Made by a program: the position numbers and the translations under genes. The notes under the pieces were generated by a model that was not told the DNA's origin, made no database searches, and saw nothing but the letters and a program-made list of their open reading frames with translations. Positions 23,063 through 35,255 of a stretch of DNA of 64,000 nt are shown here, one piece after another. Source of the stretch: Macrolepiota albuminosa (lineage: Eukaryota > Basidiomycota > Agaricomycetes > Agaricales > Agaricaceae); contig JAMWFC010000033.1 in the NCBI GenBank assembly GCA_027475525.1, positions 434,001 to 498,000 of the forward strand, given 5' to 3'. Each line of letters opens with the position of its first letter. Position 1 is the first letter of the stretch.

Positions 23063-24324
23063 AAAGACTGAAAGTGACTCGTCCTACTCCCTCCCACGGT
23101 CTGACTACTGACAGGCGGTATGAATATTTTAGTAGCCGTGGGTAGAGTTAAATGAAATGGTTATTATCAATGTGCGTCCCTTGTTTAGCTTTTCTGCAAG
23201 TGCTAACAATGAGATCAAGGTCTTTGTTGATGTTATGTCGAACATGGACAATTTTTGGCTCTGATGGGTTTGAATCAGTCCGTCCGCTCACTAAAAATTG
23301 GCCAGTCATGAATCAAGGTTTTGTCAACAGAAATTTGATGTTTTCTGCTATGAGGCGTACTGTTTCCGAAAGCGCTTTTTAATCCGATTTACAAGAATTA
23401 AAATCAAACTACGGTCATCTCAGTTCTATGAAATGACTAGTTTTGAATAAGCAGTCTTTTGAGCAAGTCACGATAGGTCAACACTAAGAAGTACGTATGG
23501 ACATGCAAAATGAAGCGCTCTATCGAATCTCAGATCTCGTAATGCGAAGATGACCACTGCGATGCACCTAGATACCCCAATCGCGCCATGATGCGGCCAT
23601 GTCCGCGTTAAAAACTCCGGCATCAAGGGGAAACCAAGACGATGGCCGCGCCACAGCCCACTTACGGCAAACAAAGGGCCGATCTTTCTAGCTTTGATCT
23701 CTCCCACCGTCCAGTACTGCCCTACTCTCGCGGCACAAGACATGCCTTCTCTTTAAGGCGCCTTCTGTTCACATCGAAAATTTCCGCGAACTGCACAGGA
23801 AAAGCGGTACCAGTTCACAGGAGCTCGCGACGTCATTTCGACGACTCGCTTCCTGCTGGCGGGGTTTGGATCTGTTCTCTGTCCCCATCTTCGTGATGAG
23901 ATTATCATAACATATTAACTGTTCTCTCTGCAGTCTTCAGTGATGAAATCATGATAACAAGCTATCTTCTACGACAAATTTGGATAAGCATGCGCAGATT
24001 CACCTGCGCTTAAATGACATTCCGCATAAACATGCATCCACAGTCACTCAGGTAGTGACAGTCTGTTCATTGAAATTTTCCCTCAGCCTTATTCAAAAAA
24101 AACTTCCGTTTGTTTATCCGAAAGAACTTACTATATTGTTGTGTCCCAAAGGGTCCAGGTAAGGCAAGAAGTGGTGATGACCACTTGCAATGTCATCACA
24201 GCGATTAAACACACGGCGGATTTTCCATCATATACACAGCCCCGAACCCAGCTTATATGCTTTGACCTGGCTGTTCTCCTCTCACTACTAACCCACGATC
24301 ACCTTTCGTTGAAAGAACAGTATT
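23063..24324. other. intergenic, 5' flank of NLR2
   Basis: No convincing gene. The last ~160 bp (from about 24163) are the inverted counterpart of 14831-14981 and probably contain the NLR2 promoter. Confidence 0.5.
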
Positions 24325-27300
24325 ATGCCCCAGACTCAGAAGAGCAGCAATATGACAACCAGCGTATGTAGCCGATCTCGAGCTATGTATCCCCTCTCGT
24401 TCGTAAAGCTGACCGGTTTTCTCTCAATTAGGCGGGACTCGCCAGAATTGCAAGAGAACTACCAGTGTCCCCTCGAAGTCCAAATCATGAACGGGCTATA
24501 TCAACCTTGAATATCGCTATACAGACGATCAATAATGTAAACAATGTGATTCCCCTGGAGATAGTGAAGGGGGTGCTGGCATCTGTCGCAGGAATACTTG
24601 ATATTGTCAAAGTAGAATTGTGGCACGCTTTAGTTCAATCTCAACTAACAATGTGCTCAGAATACATTTGCGAATCAAGATGATTTCAAAGAAATCGCAG
24701 AGCAATGCCAGATGATTGGCCTTGTAGTTTGGCGTTCGACTTCCCAAATCCCAGAACATCAGCTCGACGACACCTTCCGTCGTGCGTTAACCGACCTCAA
24801 AAGGTGGGAATTCTTCACTTGAAATTTTTGCCCAATTATATCTTACTTTGTCGATATTTCTAGTTCTGTAGACGATGTGCAGGACGCAGTGAATATAAAG
24901 GCAAAAAAGAATCTGTGGTCCAAGGCATTCCATGCCACAGTCAACAAGGAGACTATTCTCAAGTGGAGGAACGAGTTGACTCGTTTGCTCGTTCTTTTTA
25001 ATGTAATTACAATTCCGTTACCGTTCTAAAACGCACTGAAGAATTCCTCAGACGGAGCTCAATATTGCAAACAATTTGAAGCTCGACAAACTGTTCGCTG
25101 AATTTCAAGACTCTCAGATGTTAGGGATTTCCAACGACAGAACGCATGTACTTTTAGTTGTCCTGCAAGTAGAAGCTGATTCTTGTTTGGTAGGAATATT
25201 CAAGAACCTGGTGCACTACCCGTTCGGCCAAGAATCTTTGTTGGAAGGGATGAACTTGTCCAGAGTACGGTCGAGTCTCTGCTCGAATGTCACCATGTTG
25301 CTCTTATAGGCTCTGGAGGTGTAGGGAAAAGTACGATTGTCCGTGTTGTTCTGAATGATGAAAGGATTGCCTCAAAATTCCAAGATCGAAGGTTTTTTGC
25401 CCGTTTCGATGATATGGACGTTAGCCAAGTGAATCTCGGAACATTCATTGACCGGATCGCAGGATCGTTGGGATTTGCGACTTCGGTCAACGTTCACAAT
25501 CTGATATCAAAGGCACTTTCAACTTCCGAGACACTCCTTGTCCTCGATAACGCTGAAACGTTTTTGGATGCGCCTGTGGATGCTGGACGGATTGCAGAAT
25601 TCATTGATGGGATCGGTGCGAGGCTCAATGTGGCCATACTTATCACCACACGCACAAGTGTACTGCCTCCAAACCTTGACTGGGTCAGGTTACGGGTCCC
25701 TGTGCTCGAAGAAAGCGCTGCATGTGAAGCTTTCAAGGCATACTACCCTTCCATTGAAAAACCAATCCTCACCAAACTGCTCGCTGCCATAGACTTCCAC
25801 CCTCTCTCAATTAATTTGCTTGCACAGGCAGCCGTCCAGAATGAATGGACCCCTGATGATTTAGTTACTGCATGGAATCGTCAACGTGCAGCTTTACTCG
25901 AGGCTGGGGATGGGAAGGCTCAAAGCCTTGCTGTCACGATTGAGACATCCCTGAACTCTCCCTCGTTTGTCAAGCTTGGTGAAATGGTCCATCACCTTTT
26001 ACAGATCATTGCGTTTCTTCCTCAGGGAATTAGCAAGTCACGGCTTACTTCCATACTCCCCGATACAGTAAACATCGACAGTTGTGCAGATGCATTGTGC
26101 AGGCAGTCTCTCGCATACTCGAATGGTGATTTCATAACACTTCTGGCACCAATACGCCTATACATTATGAGCCGTTATGATGGAGACACTTCAATGAATC
26201 CATTCTTTGGACAAGTACGATTATATTATGCCGCACATGTCGAAGATGCCAAGATTGTGGCTCAGGAGAACGTGAACATTGAACATGTCTTTAAACACTG
26301 GCTTAAGGCCCCTGAAGTGACTGCCAATGTGCTAGTCTGCACTGCACTGTTTGTTATTACCCTGACTTTTCATTGTTGCCGCTCCGTGTCCTTGCGCCCA
26401 GTGGTATCTTCCTTGGATATTAGCAGGCATCGTTCTGTGTTCTGCATTGAATACAGGATTGGGACTTCAATCTCTCAAAGGTCCAAAATCTCATATGCAA
26501 AGTTATATTGTCTTCTTTCCATATCATACCTTATGCGCCTGCTTGGACAACAAGTAGAAGCAGAGGAGGTATTGACAGAGATCCGTGCCATGACTCTATT
26601 CTCCAGAGATCCATTTCTCCTTGCCTATTTGGAATACTGCCTTGCTATCTTATACATCAAAAAGGGGAACTATCTGGATGCAGAACACACATTACAAAAA
26701 GCTCTGAAGCAATTGTCATATATCTCCACTATATTCACACCCAGCATCCGCAGTTGGAGAATAAGGTTCGAAGGTATCATGATTGGCCTGTCTATGATCA
26801 AAGGGGTCCCAGACTCATTCCAAGCTTACATTGATGCTATGCCAAAAACCAGGAAAGAAGTATGCAGGACTCACATTGGTTGTCTTCAAACTACTGCGGC
26901 TTATACAGAGCTTTACAATAATCACTTGGATGCTGCAAAGAATTGTTTCAAGGAAATGCAAGCAGGCGTAGATGAGGATGAGCCTCACTGGCTGACAGGA
27001 TTGCTTGGACTTGCAGAAGTTGCTGATCGACAACATGATTTTGCAGAAGCAAAAGCATTGCGGTCACAATTGCTTGCATTGGTACAAAGAGTGCCAAATC
27101 AGACATCAGAGTATGTGTCTGAGCTAACTGCTATCCTTGCTGTGTACTTTGCAATGGAGGGCAATGCTGAACAAGCCCAGAAATTAATTCTTTCTGCTGT
27201 CAGAAATGCCAGGAATTATCTGTCTCTCAATGCTATAAAGTGCAAATACTTTGCGGGCATGGTAGAGCTATCTGGCAATGACTTTGATAAAGCTAAAAAC

Positions 27301-27582
27301 TACTTCCATGATAGTATTGAGGACTGCATACTCTTTGGAGAGCTACTCTACCATGCTCGTGCACACAGGGCACTTGGTGAAATTGTTATAGTACAACATG
27401 ATATGACCAGTGCAAGGAAACACTTTCAAATTGCCACCGAGTTGTGCAAGACCATGGGTATTCCTAAGGAGCGCCTCTATTATGACTATAAGTGCTGCAT
27501 TCCCAATGAAAAATTTAGTGGATGGAGGCTGTATCAAGAGGGTCACACCATGTTCCAAGGTAATGATGCTATTCAAGCATAG
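24325..27582 (+). CDS. NLR-type STAND protein NLR2: helical N-domain, NB-ARC, TPR
   Basis: Paralog of NLR1 in opposite orientation; same predicted class and unknown specific function. Six exons with lengths identical to NLR1: 24325-24363, 24432-24611, 24661-24803, 24864-25002, 25052-25119, 25194-27582 (39, 180, 143, 139, 68, 2389 nt). P-loop GSGGVGKST, Walker B TLLVLDNAE, LITTRTS and HPLSINLLAQ are intact. By eye the NB-ARC half is almost the same as NLR1, while the TPR half carries many replacements (for example MSSISTMFTPSIHHWK in NLR1 against LSYISTIFTPSIRSWR). There is no stop or frameshift, so both copies appear functional. The N-terminal exon differs slightly (MPQTQKSSN against MSQTRKNSI). 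The 3' half is CpG-poor, unlike the 5' half. Confidence 0.85.
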
Positions 27583-29341
27583 TAATTTTCTAGAATCAGA
27601 AGTATGAAGATAACAATTAATATTCCATGTTTTTTTTTTTCATTAATATTGTGTTAGTTAGCTTTTATCATGTGTATTCTCAAGAGAATTGCAAAATATG
27701 CTTTTGAACATCATTGTGGACAATAAAAAAAATTATTAAAAATAGTAAGAAACAAATAATATTAGTTTTAACAAGTGTTTTTCTAGAAAGTCTTGTACAT
27801 CTTTCTATTTGGGAGATTTTAGACAGGTTTTCTGTTGATATACTAGTTAAAATCACAGAATTTCTAGGATCTTCTACTAGAAAACAGAAAAATGCCAAAT
27901 TCTATCAGATTAGAGATTGTTCAGGTAGAATGTGTGTGTGTGTTTTTTTTTTCTACTTAATGTGCACAACACACATGATACCTATTCTGCATGGTACATC
28001 AACAGGGTATCTAAGCTATAAGAGCTATGGGAGTACACACTCTCCACATACATAGAGAATGAGTGGGCCAGTGCTTTTTAGCACTGTTTTTGGCTATACT
28101 TCTCTGTTAGTTCCTGAGACAGCATCTAAGGCTGGTAGGTGTAGTGTAAAGTACAACAAAAGCTTGCCAGGCAAATGTGGTCAAAACAAGCAACTAGGCA
28201 TAAAATCTCAATCTAAGCTAAAAGAAGAATTAGTGATTGGATGAGTGTGCCTAAGGCTGTTAATATAATATTAATAGTAAGTATATAAGCCAAAGTAGGA
28301 ATATTATTAGTTGAACACGATGTGGTTATGTGAGTGCAAATTGCAGACAGAGTGGGAAGGCATGGGAGACTGGTGAGGATTTCTGCAAACATTTAGTTGC
28401 TTTGATGAATTTGAGCACATGCTTCAATGTGGATGGGAATAATAGTAAGAATGGAATGGACTCAGCCTTGCACTTCAGGGTGCATTGCAAGTGGACATGA
28501 TGTTTATGAGCATAGTAGAGGCAGGTGAGCAAGTAATGTCATACTAATTCAATAATAAGCCCTGGGCAGTGTGGGCAGACCAGAGAATCAGCTTTTCAGA
28601 TCTGGAACAGGTATTGATTGAGAGAGACATAGCTGATGCATATCAAAGTGAAGTTGCTCTGTGTAATAGATCATCACACTAGATGCATCACTGACGTGAG
28701 GTTGAGGCTGGGATCAAGCATCAAGTTGGAGGGGGCTTGGGGGCTTGCCCCAAATGAGATGCAAGAAGCATGCCAAAGGCATGCATCTCAGCTTACTTGA
28801 TATATGCCTCATGGTATTTCGTATGTGTAGAAATTGTATTTACAATTTGTTTACAATTATATAAGCAATTTCTTACTTGCTTTTTACATAGTCAATTTCA
28901 CTAACTTGACTGTTTCTATTGTTAAACTGTCAAAGCCAGACTTGAATCGATGGTTGACCAGTCCTCCATGACTTTCAAGCATTATTCCACGGTACAGCCC
29001 TTAGGCTGAAGACATCGAGGAACTCCCACAAACTGTGAAAGCCAGGACCCTTATGACAAATCATTTTTTGCTGAGCTCCAAAAATTCTATATACTTAGAA
29101 ATCGACGAGTTATAACCAGTTTTAGATTCGAGTAAGTCATAAGATAAACAAGAGGGTAGAATATTTCGAGTATATTCAATCGAGCGCAAATAAAACAACG
29201 GTCGAGTGACAAGGAGGGATAAAAATATCTGTAATTAGGTTGTACAGGTGCTAAGGTTGCATTGTATGACACAGGAAAAAAACAGTTGGTTGATAAGGAA
29301 CCATAAACGAACTTACAACATCTTCATAGAAAGATAAATAT
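27583..29341. other. AT-rich intergenic between NLR2 and YTA7
   Basis: The first ~290 bp mirror the NLR1 3' flank. The remainder is AT-rich, CpG-poor, with homopolymer tracts and no supported gene. A short GGGGGCTTGGGGGCTTGCCCC-like stretch near 28730 was seen but not assigned. Confidence 0.5.
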
Positions 29342-32300
29342 CTATTGAGAAAAGCCGACCTCACTAATGAACTCTTTCACGACGTCCAATAGCTCTTTCA
29401 CAAGAGTGTCACGATCCCACTCGGTACGATGACGCCATACGCATCCCAGGCATGATGCGCGGAGCTGTTCGAGCTCTTCAATCGTGAGTGTGCCCGTCTC
29501 ATCACAAAGACGGCGCTGCAGCTCCTCGACAAGGGTGTCATCGACGTGGAAATCAGGCAATGGCGTAGGTGTACGCTCAATGACCATGGGTATTGGTGAA
29601 AGAGCCGGAGTTTCTGCTACTTTTGGACTCTCAGGAGACGTCGTTCTGGCGACAGAACGTTGCACCGAAGTCGCGCGGATGGGCGTTGGTGAGGTCAGGA
29701 TGGGCGCAGGAGATGCAGAAGTAAAGAAAGGATTAGAAGTATCGTTAGGCAATACAGGTGCTTGGGCAGACGGTTCCTCCTGGTCCGTAGTGGAAGTGGC
29801 TGCTCCAGGGAACATCCTCTCCACATCTGGAGAAGGCATGGGATTAAGCAGAGATGGATCAAAGCCTCCTGACCTTGGTCGTGTCGAAGGAACATCGTCC
29901 ACGACCATGTCGGCGGACTGATCAGCCGAGTCACCAGGCTGGACCACGGTGTCGCCCTCAGGTGCAAAATGTACTCGCGAATGCAAACCAAAGGAGGTAC
30001 CAATGTTCAGAGGGTCACGCTCATCATCACCGACCATCTTCGAACGCTTAGTATCGCGGCTCTCCCCATTTTCTTCTTCGGAAGCATGCGAGTCGCTCGC
30101 TGCCTCGTTCGAGCGCTGGCGTTTCAAACGGCGTTCTAGCTGCACCGGATCGGTTATACCCAACTCAGGCTGTTGACCATTATTGCGTCCGCTTCTTCGG
30201 AAACCGTTCGGTTGGCCATTATCCTCCAGTCCCCTGCATTTGTCTTTCTCCTTATCCTCAACCCCTTTGGCCTTCCTGAATTCATCCTGACGTTGGCGTT
30301 CTCGTACCGCCATCCTTTCGCACTCAACGCGGAACTGCGGATCGAACTCTTGTATGCTCACTTGCGCTGCAGTGAACATGGCCTGAGCTTTGTACAAGCG
30401 ATCCATGTCTTCATAAGCTCTGACATCAGCATTATGCAGTATTTTCGCAATGTCGTCCAAGAAATCCCGAGGAGTGAGATAACTGCCCTTGAAGAGCTCA
30501 GAGTGCATCCTCTCCAGATCCATGTCGAATAACGGGGGTAACTGGACGACATCCACCTGTTGCTGCTGTTCTTGCTGCTGTTGATCGTCGTGATGATGAA
30601 CGATACCATTGGGGGCGCCATTGACGAGGAGAGTTTCTTCAGAGTGAAGGCTATCTTGAACTTCAGGATTGGTCGTCGAATCGATGATCCCGTTCATCAA
30701 AGGTTGTGTATCCCCAGGAGGCGTTTCAGGACCAACAGGCACCATAGGAGCATCCACGGGCATCATGACTGCATCAAAATTGTATTCCTCCTAATACAAC
30801 GAAGAGAACTGAATAAAAGGCAGCGAATCTAGGAAAATGACGCACCGTCGCTCGTTTCGAGAATCTCTTGAACTTCCGCCTAAGCTCCGTTAATATTGGT
30901 CCGAGTCGGTATTTGAGCAGAGTAATGATTCGCTGATCGTTCTCCGCCTGCACTGCCAGCTCCGTCGCAGTCGGCTTACGGGGTTCTAGGGGTGGGGCGA
31001 TCGGCAGCTCCTCAAGCACCCTCGGCTTCCTCTTGACACCATCGGCAAACTGATTCGGAGGTCGTCGAATATCCTGGACAAGAGGCTCAAAGAATTCGGT
31101 ACGTTGCGAGGCAGACGGAGAGGTAAGCTCGATACGATTGTCTTTCGTAAGGCCGAACCATGCTCTGACATCTGGTGGAAGTTCAGCATAGTTTCCATCG
31201 ACGACGACCAATAGAAGGATAGGATCTGTAGGAGCGAGTGTGTCCAGCATTGCGCGCACTGTAGATCGCGATGTTTCGGATACAGCGGCACACCAACCGA
31301 TCAGAGAAGGTATATATATGACCGAAGGTTGATGACGTTTGGCTTCGACGAACAGCTGAACGATAGCAGCTTCCACTGTCTAAATCCGGGTCAGTTTGCG
31401 AAACCATGAACCAAAGTTACTCTGATGCAACTTACTCTAGTCGAGTCGCCCATCAGAGTACCAAGCTCCAGCGTCTGGATGTGATAGCCTTCCAGATGAT
31501 GTAAGGCCGCGGCTCCGACGTATCCCTGACCCATACCCATAGGTCCATGGATGATGACGCGGGGTCGATATACACGAAGTGTTTGCATTGCTAAAGAAAA
31601 TTTCAAGTACTGATAACTGTAGTACCATTGAGGACATACATTGCATAAGCATCTCTCTTTCCAATGCCCCCTCTTCACCATCATCATCCTCATACATTGC
31701 TTCTTCCAAGGCAGTAAGCTTCTTCTCCATTGGCAAGACGCGACCAATCACCGTCTTTACTCGTTCGAGGGCATCGTTAAGAAGCGGGGCAAACTGGGGA
31801 GGAAGTGGCGTTGCAGACGAAGAAGTTGATCTCGCAGAGGAAGGCACAAGCTCTAGACAACCATCAGTCGTCAAATTCAAATAATCGAACACGGATTCAC
31901 TGACTCTTGACAGAGATCATAAAGTCCCTCAAGCCGACGCCGATCGTCTCCGGCTTCAACAATAACCTCTCGTTAGTCTTATAAATCTGCGGATACCGTC
32001 TTTGGATCGCATTGAGCGCAGCTTCCGTGCAAAGTGCCTATCAAGCCGTCTAAGATCAGTACCAGCAACACAAAAGTAAGAACATGATCCACTAACCCTT
32101 AAATCCGCACCGCCATACCCTTCGTCAACTTCGCTAGGCCCTTCAACTTCTCACTCGGCACCCACTCCTTCTTCACCTCTACCTCTTGTCCCTGTCCCTG
32201 TCCCTCCAGCGGCACCTCCTCTCCCCACCCAACCCAACCCCTGGTCATAATGCTCAGAATCTTCTCTCTTGTCCCTGTCCCTCCAGCGGCACCTCCTCTC

Positions 32301-34253
32301 CCCACCCAACCCAACCCCTGGTCATAATGCTCAGAATCTTCTCTCTCGCCTCCAGCCCAGGCAGTCCGAAATAAAACTCCCTATCGAACCTCCCAGGGCG
32401 CCTCAGCGCCGGATCCACCGCGTCCGGCCGATTCGTCGCGCCAATCACGACGACCTGCCCGCGCCCGTCCATGCCATCCATCAGCGCGAGAAGCGTACTC
32501 ACAATCGAAGCGTGAATTTGGTCCTGTTTCGATGAGCGCACGGGCGCGAGACCGTCAATCTCGTCGAAGAAGATGATAGATGGCTGAGAGGCGCGAGCTT
32601 CTTCGAAGAGGAGCCGCAGCTGTCGTTCGGCTTCACCGACCCATTTGGAGAGGCAGTCGGCTCCTTTGCGCATGAAGAAGGCTAGTGTGGTGTTAGTGAA
32701 TGCAGATGTGATGTGTGAACCGCCAGCGTACATATTGAACGGCCGTCGGAGCGGCAACTGGAGGCTAGGGCTCTCGCGAGGAGGGTTTTGCCTGTTCCCG
32801 GAGGACCATGGAAGAGAACACCTCGTGGTGGAGTAACCTTAAACTTTTGGAACACTTCAGGATACAAGAGCGGAAGAAGGGTCATTTCCTTCAGAGCATG
32901 GATGTCTGTAGGGATCGGTAAGCATAGGTGGTCATTCAAGAGTCGAGCTACGTACGATCATCAAGTCCACCGACTTCGTCAAAAGTGACATTGACATTCA
33001 CACCGAGAGGATCCGCATCGGCAAGTGCTGCATCACAACGTCAATCCTCGTCTAAGAGAACCAAAGAAGTTCATACCAGCTTCACCGCCAAACTTCCCAA
33101 GGTTCGACGGAGTCCCAACAGCAGCCAGATCACCACCCATCATCCCACCCGCTCCACCTGCGCCTGCCATTGTACCAAACGCACCCGCACCATAAGGCTT
33201 CCTCGGCGTCCTTGTCGGTCCATGGTCCGAGTCGGAATCGTCAGCATTTATGCCCATCCACCGTCCCAACTCGGCACCACTCGCGCTCCATCCCAAATTC
33301 TTCTTGGACCGATGCGGCCCAGCATGAAACCCATTACTTCTTCCCCCATTCCTTGCCATATTGTGCTTCGGCGGAGGCTTCTTCATCTCCTCGAGTGGAG
33401 GCGGAATAGCGTAGTTAATACGCTGACGCTGGCGGAGTGCGTATGGCCGGCCATCTCCTTCCTCCTCTGGTTCTGGTTCTGGTTCTGGTTCTGGCTCAAG
33501 ATCAGAAGAGGTATGCGGTGCATCGTCTATTGAGCCATCCGCGTCTGCGGATGCACCAGAAGAGGGGTCGTCGACATAGACATCCTCTTCTTCCTGAGAT
33601 GTACGAATGGCATTACGTCGGAGTAAACGCCGTTCACGCTGAGAAGGACCGGTGTTCATCGGCCTAGACGAGGAGTTAGCTGCGATGGACTGCGACCCTC
33701 TTGATTTTCCCGAACGCGAACGGAGGCGACTTGAAAAGCGCGTGTTATGAGTCGACTTGATATCCTCATCATCGTCCGCGGAAATAAAACTATCTTTCCT
33801 TCCTCGTGATTGGCGTGTTGGATATCGTCTTGGACCAACTTCATCGTCATCGTCGGCGTCGTGGGAGTGTCGAGAGGATCGTTTGGGGATGGGCTCAATC
33901 TCGTCGGCAAAAAGATTAGGCATTCCATCTGTGTCACTCTCGGCGTATTGTATCTTGGTTGTCCTTCGACCTCTGGATGAGACGCGGTACTCGATAGGCG
34001 GTGACTCTTCCTCATCCGGCCCGTCATCGTGAGGTGCATCCATAGACCTGTCGCTTGCATGATACTCGGACCCTGAGGGGCCCCCACCACCACTGTCTGA
34101 CCCTTGCTTATTGCTGTGGCGAGTAGATCGACGAAGAGTAGGTCCAACTGCCATGGGAGGCAGATGCAGTGAACCTGGTTGTGTCGGATAAAGGTTTGGT
34201 GGAAAGAAGTATAAATCGTTGGGCTGCGGCACTGAACGGCCAGAATTGAACAT
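29342..34253 (-). CDS. YTA7: Yta7/ATAD2-type AAA ATPase with bromodomain-like region; frame broken as assembled
   Basis: Chromatin-associated AAA+ ATPase known to handle histone H3 and keep chromatin boundaries. Exons on minus: 34253-33077, 33027-32956, 32905-32732, 32681-32097 (damaged), 32037-31915, 31852-31640, 31590-31436, 31379-30846, 30790-29342. N-terminus is acidic/RS-rich with an [13 protein letters not shown] run. AAA1: [10 protein letters not shown], Walker A GPPGTGKT, Walker [11 protein letters not shown], sensor [10 protein letters not shown], arginine finger RRPGRFDRE. Then [22 protein letters not shown]2-like [16 protein letters not shown] (degenerate Walker A) and the bromodomain-like helices [20 protein letters not shown] region around 30400. 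Two lesions fall in exon 4: a 77-bp tandem duplication (32193-32346) and one missing base at about 32118, between KLTKG and YGGADLR. The first is probably an assembly error. Confidence 0.86.
32193..32346 (+). repeat. 77-bp exact tandem duplication inside YTA7 exon 4
   Basis: Copies at 32193-32269 and 32270-32346. 77 is not a multiple of three, so the AAA frame is shifted; deleting one copy reconnects [14 protein letters not shown] to the downstream KGLAKLTKG frame. Confidence 0.95.
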
Positions 34254-35255
34254 CTAGCGGGCTAGTCACCGACACTGACGACGATGGCGAGTCCTATGTA
34301 GTGATCCGGAGCAGAAGCTGTAGTAGTAAACAACGTGAGTGAAGCGGTGATGCACGGTACAGCTACCGACCCTGGCACAGTTCACAGGGCTGCTCCTGCA
34401 GAGTGCTGAGCTCGTTGTCTAGGACGATGAACAATGTAGACTGATTGCTGCCACCGACGACGAGCAGAAGTCGAGAGCTGTCTCGAAACACTTTGAAATG
34501 CTGAAGCTCTGTGGCGGTGCCAGTTGTTTGATGTTTGTCCGTGTTTGCTCATCATATTATGTTCTCCTCCTCATCCCGTTTCGTTTGCCTACCAACTCTG
34601 AACAAACGAAGCAATTGTCATCTCAATTTTTTGCACAGAAATGCATTCGAGAAATGAAGTGGACACTTATACCCATGTATGTCAGGTGAAGAAACTGGAA
34701 ATGTTGCTGAGACGCAGGCAAGCGGCGTGAACGCCCAAGGCCACGTTCAACCAGCATGGAAGTTGCAAAGAAAGAGGGGATTGCGACCATTTCATTGCAA
34801 GTTTTGGACTGTCCAATTTCCCGACATGCGTGATGATGTCACACTCTGTGACCCGCACAGACCTACACGTCACACTTCAAGCTTCTGAGTTCGACAGAAA
34901 AAAAGGAAGAATCGGGGCTTTGGGGCTTTTGCATTCATCGCTTAATCTGCACGAAACTTTTGAACAGACGTCCTTCAAGTAACCACCGCTTCGGCAAGAT
35001 TCTGACATGATTGGACTAGACGGCGAACTCAGCCATCTTACATCTTATCTGAATATTACCATTGAACATCAATCTCACGCTTCGTATAACTCTAATTTTT
35101 TTCTCTCTGAATTTCTGTTTCTGGTACCAATTTTCACGTAACCGTCCGGAGAAACTGGTTTCAGTGGATTGTCTAAGAAACAAATTTTTCCTGAGAATCT
35201 TAAGAACGGAACTCTTCCAGTCTTTTCTTCCGTCGATACTCCGTCTACCATACTC
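34254..35255. other. divergent intergenic between YTA7 and DUF6697-type gene
   Basis: Probably a bidirectional promoter region. An open frame from ATG 35007 is in phase with the next gene but has a TAA at about 35138, so it was not included. Confidence 0.5.

Noticed and set aside
32193..32346. Newborn intron in YTA7: a duplicated AGGT would place GT..AG exactly 77 nt apart (32292 to 32216), a known route of intron gain
   Set aside because: The same 77-bp period recurs at five unrelated loci, including non-coding LTRs, and the donor GTGCCG is poor with no pyrimidine tract, so an assembly duplication is the simpler explanation.
34498..34888. Small plus-strand frames upstream of the DUF6697-type gene
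   Set aside because: 60-70 residues, no similarity recognised, located in a likely bidirectional promoter region.
35007..35255. Extending the DUF6697-type gene upstream to ATG 35007
   Set aside because: In phase but interrupted by TAA near 35138, and no GT..AG pair of suitable length restores the frame.
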